In this document: in pieces, positions 63,281-64,000 of the stretch
How positions within the stretch are numbered: the first letter of the stretch is position 1
Layout: the number at the start of each line of letters is the position of its first letter
Source of the DNA: Comamonas denitrificans
GTDB lineage: Bacteria > Pseudomonadota > Gammaproteobacteria > Burkholderiales > Burkholderiaceae_C
Direction of reading: 5' to 3'
Assembly (NCBI RefSeq): GCF_017368815.1
Contig: NZ_JAFNME010000008.1
Location: 1-64,000 of the forward strand
DNA: 64,000 nucleotides
Program-made: the position numbers and the translations under genes
Notes under the pieces: model-generated
Told to the model about the DNA's origin: nothing
Database searches by the model: none
What the model saw: only the letters and a program-made list of their open reading frames with translations

Positions 63281-64000
63281 AGCAGCACCTTCTCGATCCC
63301 GCCGTTGTTGGCGCGTTGTACGAATTCGGGCAGCCAGTCCTTGCCGAGGATTTGGTTGCACATTTCGATAACGATGTAATCCGCTTCCAGCAGGCCGGTC
63401 TGCAAGTCGTTGGCGTAGCGCGAAACGCCTTGCAGGCAGCTGGGGCAGCTGGTCAGGATTTTGATGTTGTCGGTGGCACCAACGGCCCCGCTGTCGCGCA
63501 GCTGGGCTTCGCCCTTGCGGATTTCCTGCTCCTTGCGGTAGCGGATTTGCGTGGAAATATCGGGCCGGGTCACGCCCAGCGTGCCCGATTCGCCGCAGCA
63601 GCGTTCGCTTTTGAGCACCTTGTCGCCCACCAAGGCGCGCACGGTCTGCATCGAATCGCCCTGCTTCATGGGGTTGTGGCAAGGCTCGTGGTACAGGTAG
63701 CCGCCCTGGCCCGCCGGCAGGGTGATGCCTTTTTCTAGCAGGTATTCGTGGATGTCCACAATGCGGCAGCCGGGGAAGATTTTGTCGAACTGGTAGCCGG
63801 CCAACTGGTCGTAGCAGGTGCCGCAGCTGACCACCACGGTCTTGATATCCAGGTAATTGAGCGTGGTGGACAGGCGGTGAAATTGCACCCGGTTGTCGGT
63901 GATCATCTTGTCCGCCTGCTCGTACTGGCCGCTGCCGCGCTGCGGGTAGCCGCAGCACATGTAGCCCGGTGGCATCACCGTCTGCACGCCTGCGTGCCAC
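63277..64000 (-). CDS. Cysteine-rich Fe-S oxidoreductase, C-terminal part (5' end outside window)
   Basis: About 240 residues of a larger protein, open to the right edge. Two cysteine-rich CCG-type domains are seen: CCGYPQRGSG with VVSCGTCYDQL, and HEPCHN with ERCCGESGTLGVTRP, plus TSCPSCLQG, as in GlcF/HdrB-like 4Fe-4S proteins. In related genomes this end belongs to a long FAD-linked oxidase with a DUF3683 domain; that larger extent is inference. It is the upstream partner of the HIT gene. Confidence 0.85.
   Translation of the reverse strand, partial: WHAGVQTVMPPGYMCCGYPQRGSGQYEQADKMITDNRVQFHRLSTTLNYLDIKTVVVSCGTCYDQLAGYQFDKIFPGCRIVDIHEYLLEKGITLPAGQGGYLYHEPCHNPMKQGDSMQTVRALVGDKVLKSERCCGESGTLGVTRPDISTQIRYRKEQEIRKGEAQLRDSGAVGATDNIKILTSCPSCLQGVSRYANDLQTGLLEADYIVIEMCNQILGKDWLPEFVQRANNGGIEKVLL

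Overview
The window reads as a chromosomal segment of a high-GC betaproteobacterium of the order Burkholderiales, most likely family Comamonadaceae. The evidence is the gene order (xseB-ispA-dxs, dapA-bamC, DUF502-aspS, and the ubiB-ubiJ-Tim44-ubiE-DUF971-HIT-FeS cluster), the protein families, and a palindrome scattered at gene ends of a type I recall from that family. It is mostly core chromosome. The one clear accessory scar is at about 6.7-8.1 kb.

Layout. 1-3.6 kb: an operon-like run ubiT(partial)-DGC zinc protein-ubiX-ubiD plus a methyltransferase. 3.7-5.9 kb: dapA and bamC. 6.0-8.2 kb: an Ala-rich lipoprotein, a RES/Xre toxin-antitoxin pair of lower GC, a decayed tyrosine-integrase fragment and tRNA-Leu(UAG). 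8.3-12.7 kb: an RND pump and its adaptor. 12.7-18.0 kb: squalene genes hpnC and hpnDE, split by lrgAB and a DUF3334 gene. 18.0-23.4 kb: DUF2788 and a NodT-MacA-MacB-type efflux operon. 23.5-26.9 kb: tsaD, a DUF937 protein and a MarR-FUSC pair. 27.2-31.3 kb: rpsU, a PaiB-like protein, the divergent pair argO/argP, yqeY and an EamA transporter. 31.3-34.1 kb: pmbA diverging from darP-mog. 34.2-39.9 kb: two tandem TRAP binding proteins, dxs, ispA, xseB. 39.9-44.1 kb: marC, cutA, a RidA protein, comEC. 44.1-47.4 kb: bfr diverging from ahpC-ahpF, then tRNA-Asp and tRNA-Glu. 47.5-50.0 kb: a LysE exporter, a small exported protein, folE and an endonuclease/phosphatase-fold protein. 50.3-53.8 kb: a ferric-iron ABC importer. 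53.9-58.0 kb: aspS, DUF502 and a sodium/solute symporter. 58.2-64.0 kb: ubiB, ubiJ, a Tim44-like gene, ubiE, DUF971, HIT and the C-terminal part of an Fe-S oxidoreductase.

How the genes fit together. Quinone and isoprenoid metabolism dominate: dxs and ispA make FPP, hpnCDE turn FPP into squalene, and ubiT, ubiX, ubiD, ubiB, ubiJ and ubiE serve ubiquinone synthesis. A second theme is peroxide and iron handling (bfr, ahpCF, ferric ABC importer). A third is export (RND, MacAB-type, FUSC, ArgO, LysE, EamA).

Most unusual signals. (1) Twelve copies of a degenerate inverted repeat with half-site AtAGCTnnTnsCGCTTAT each lie just downstream of a stop codon. (2) A RES toxin-antitoxin module sits beside an integrase fossil at tRNA-Leu. 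(3) A DGC zinc protein is translationally interlocked between ubiT and ubiX. (4) A perfect 8-bp GC-rich hairpin has the ubiJ start codon in its loop. I saw no CRISPR array, rRNA, intact insertion sequence or intact prophage.
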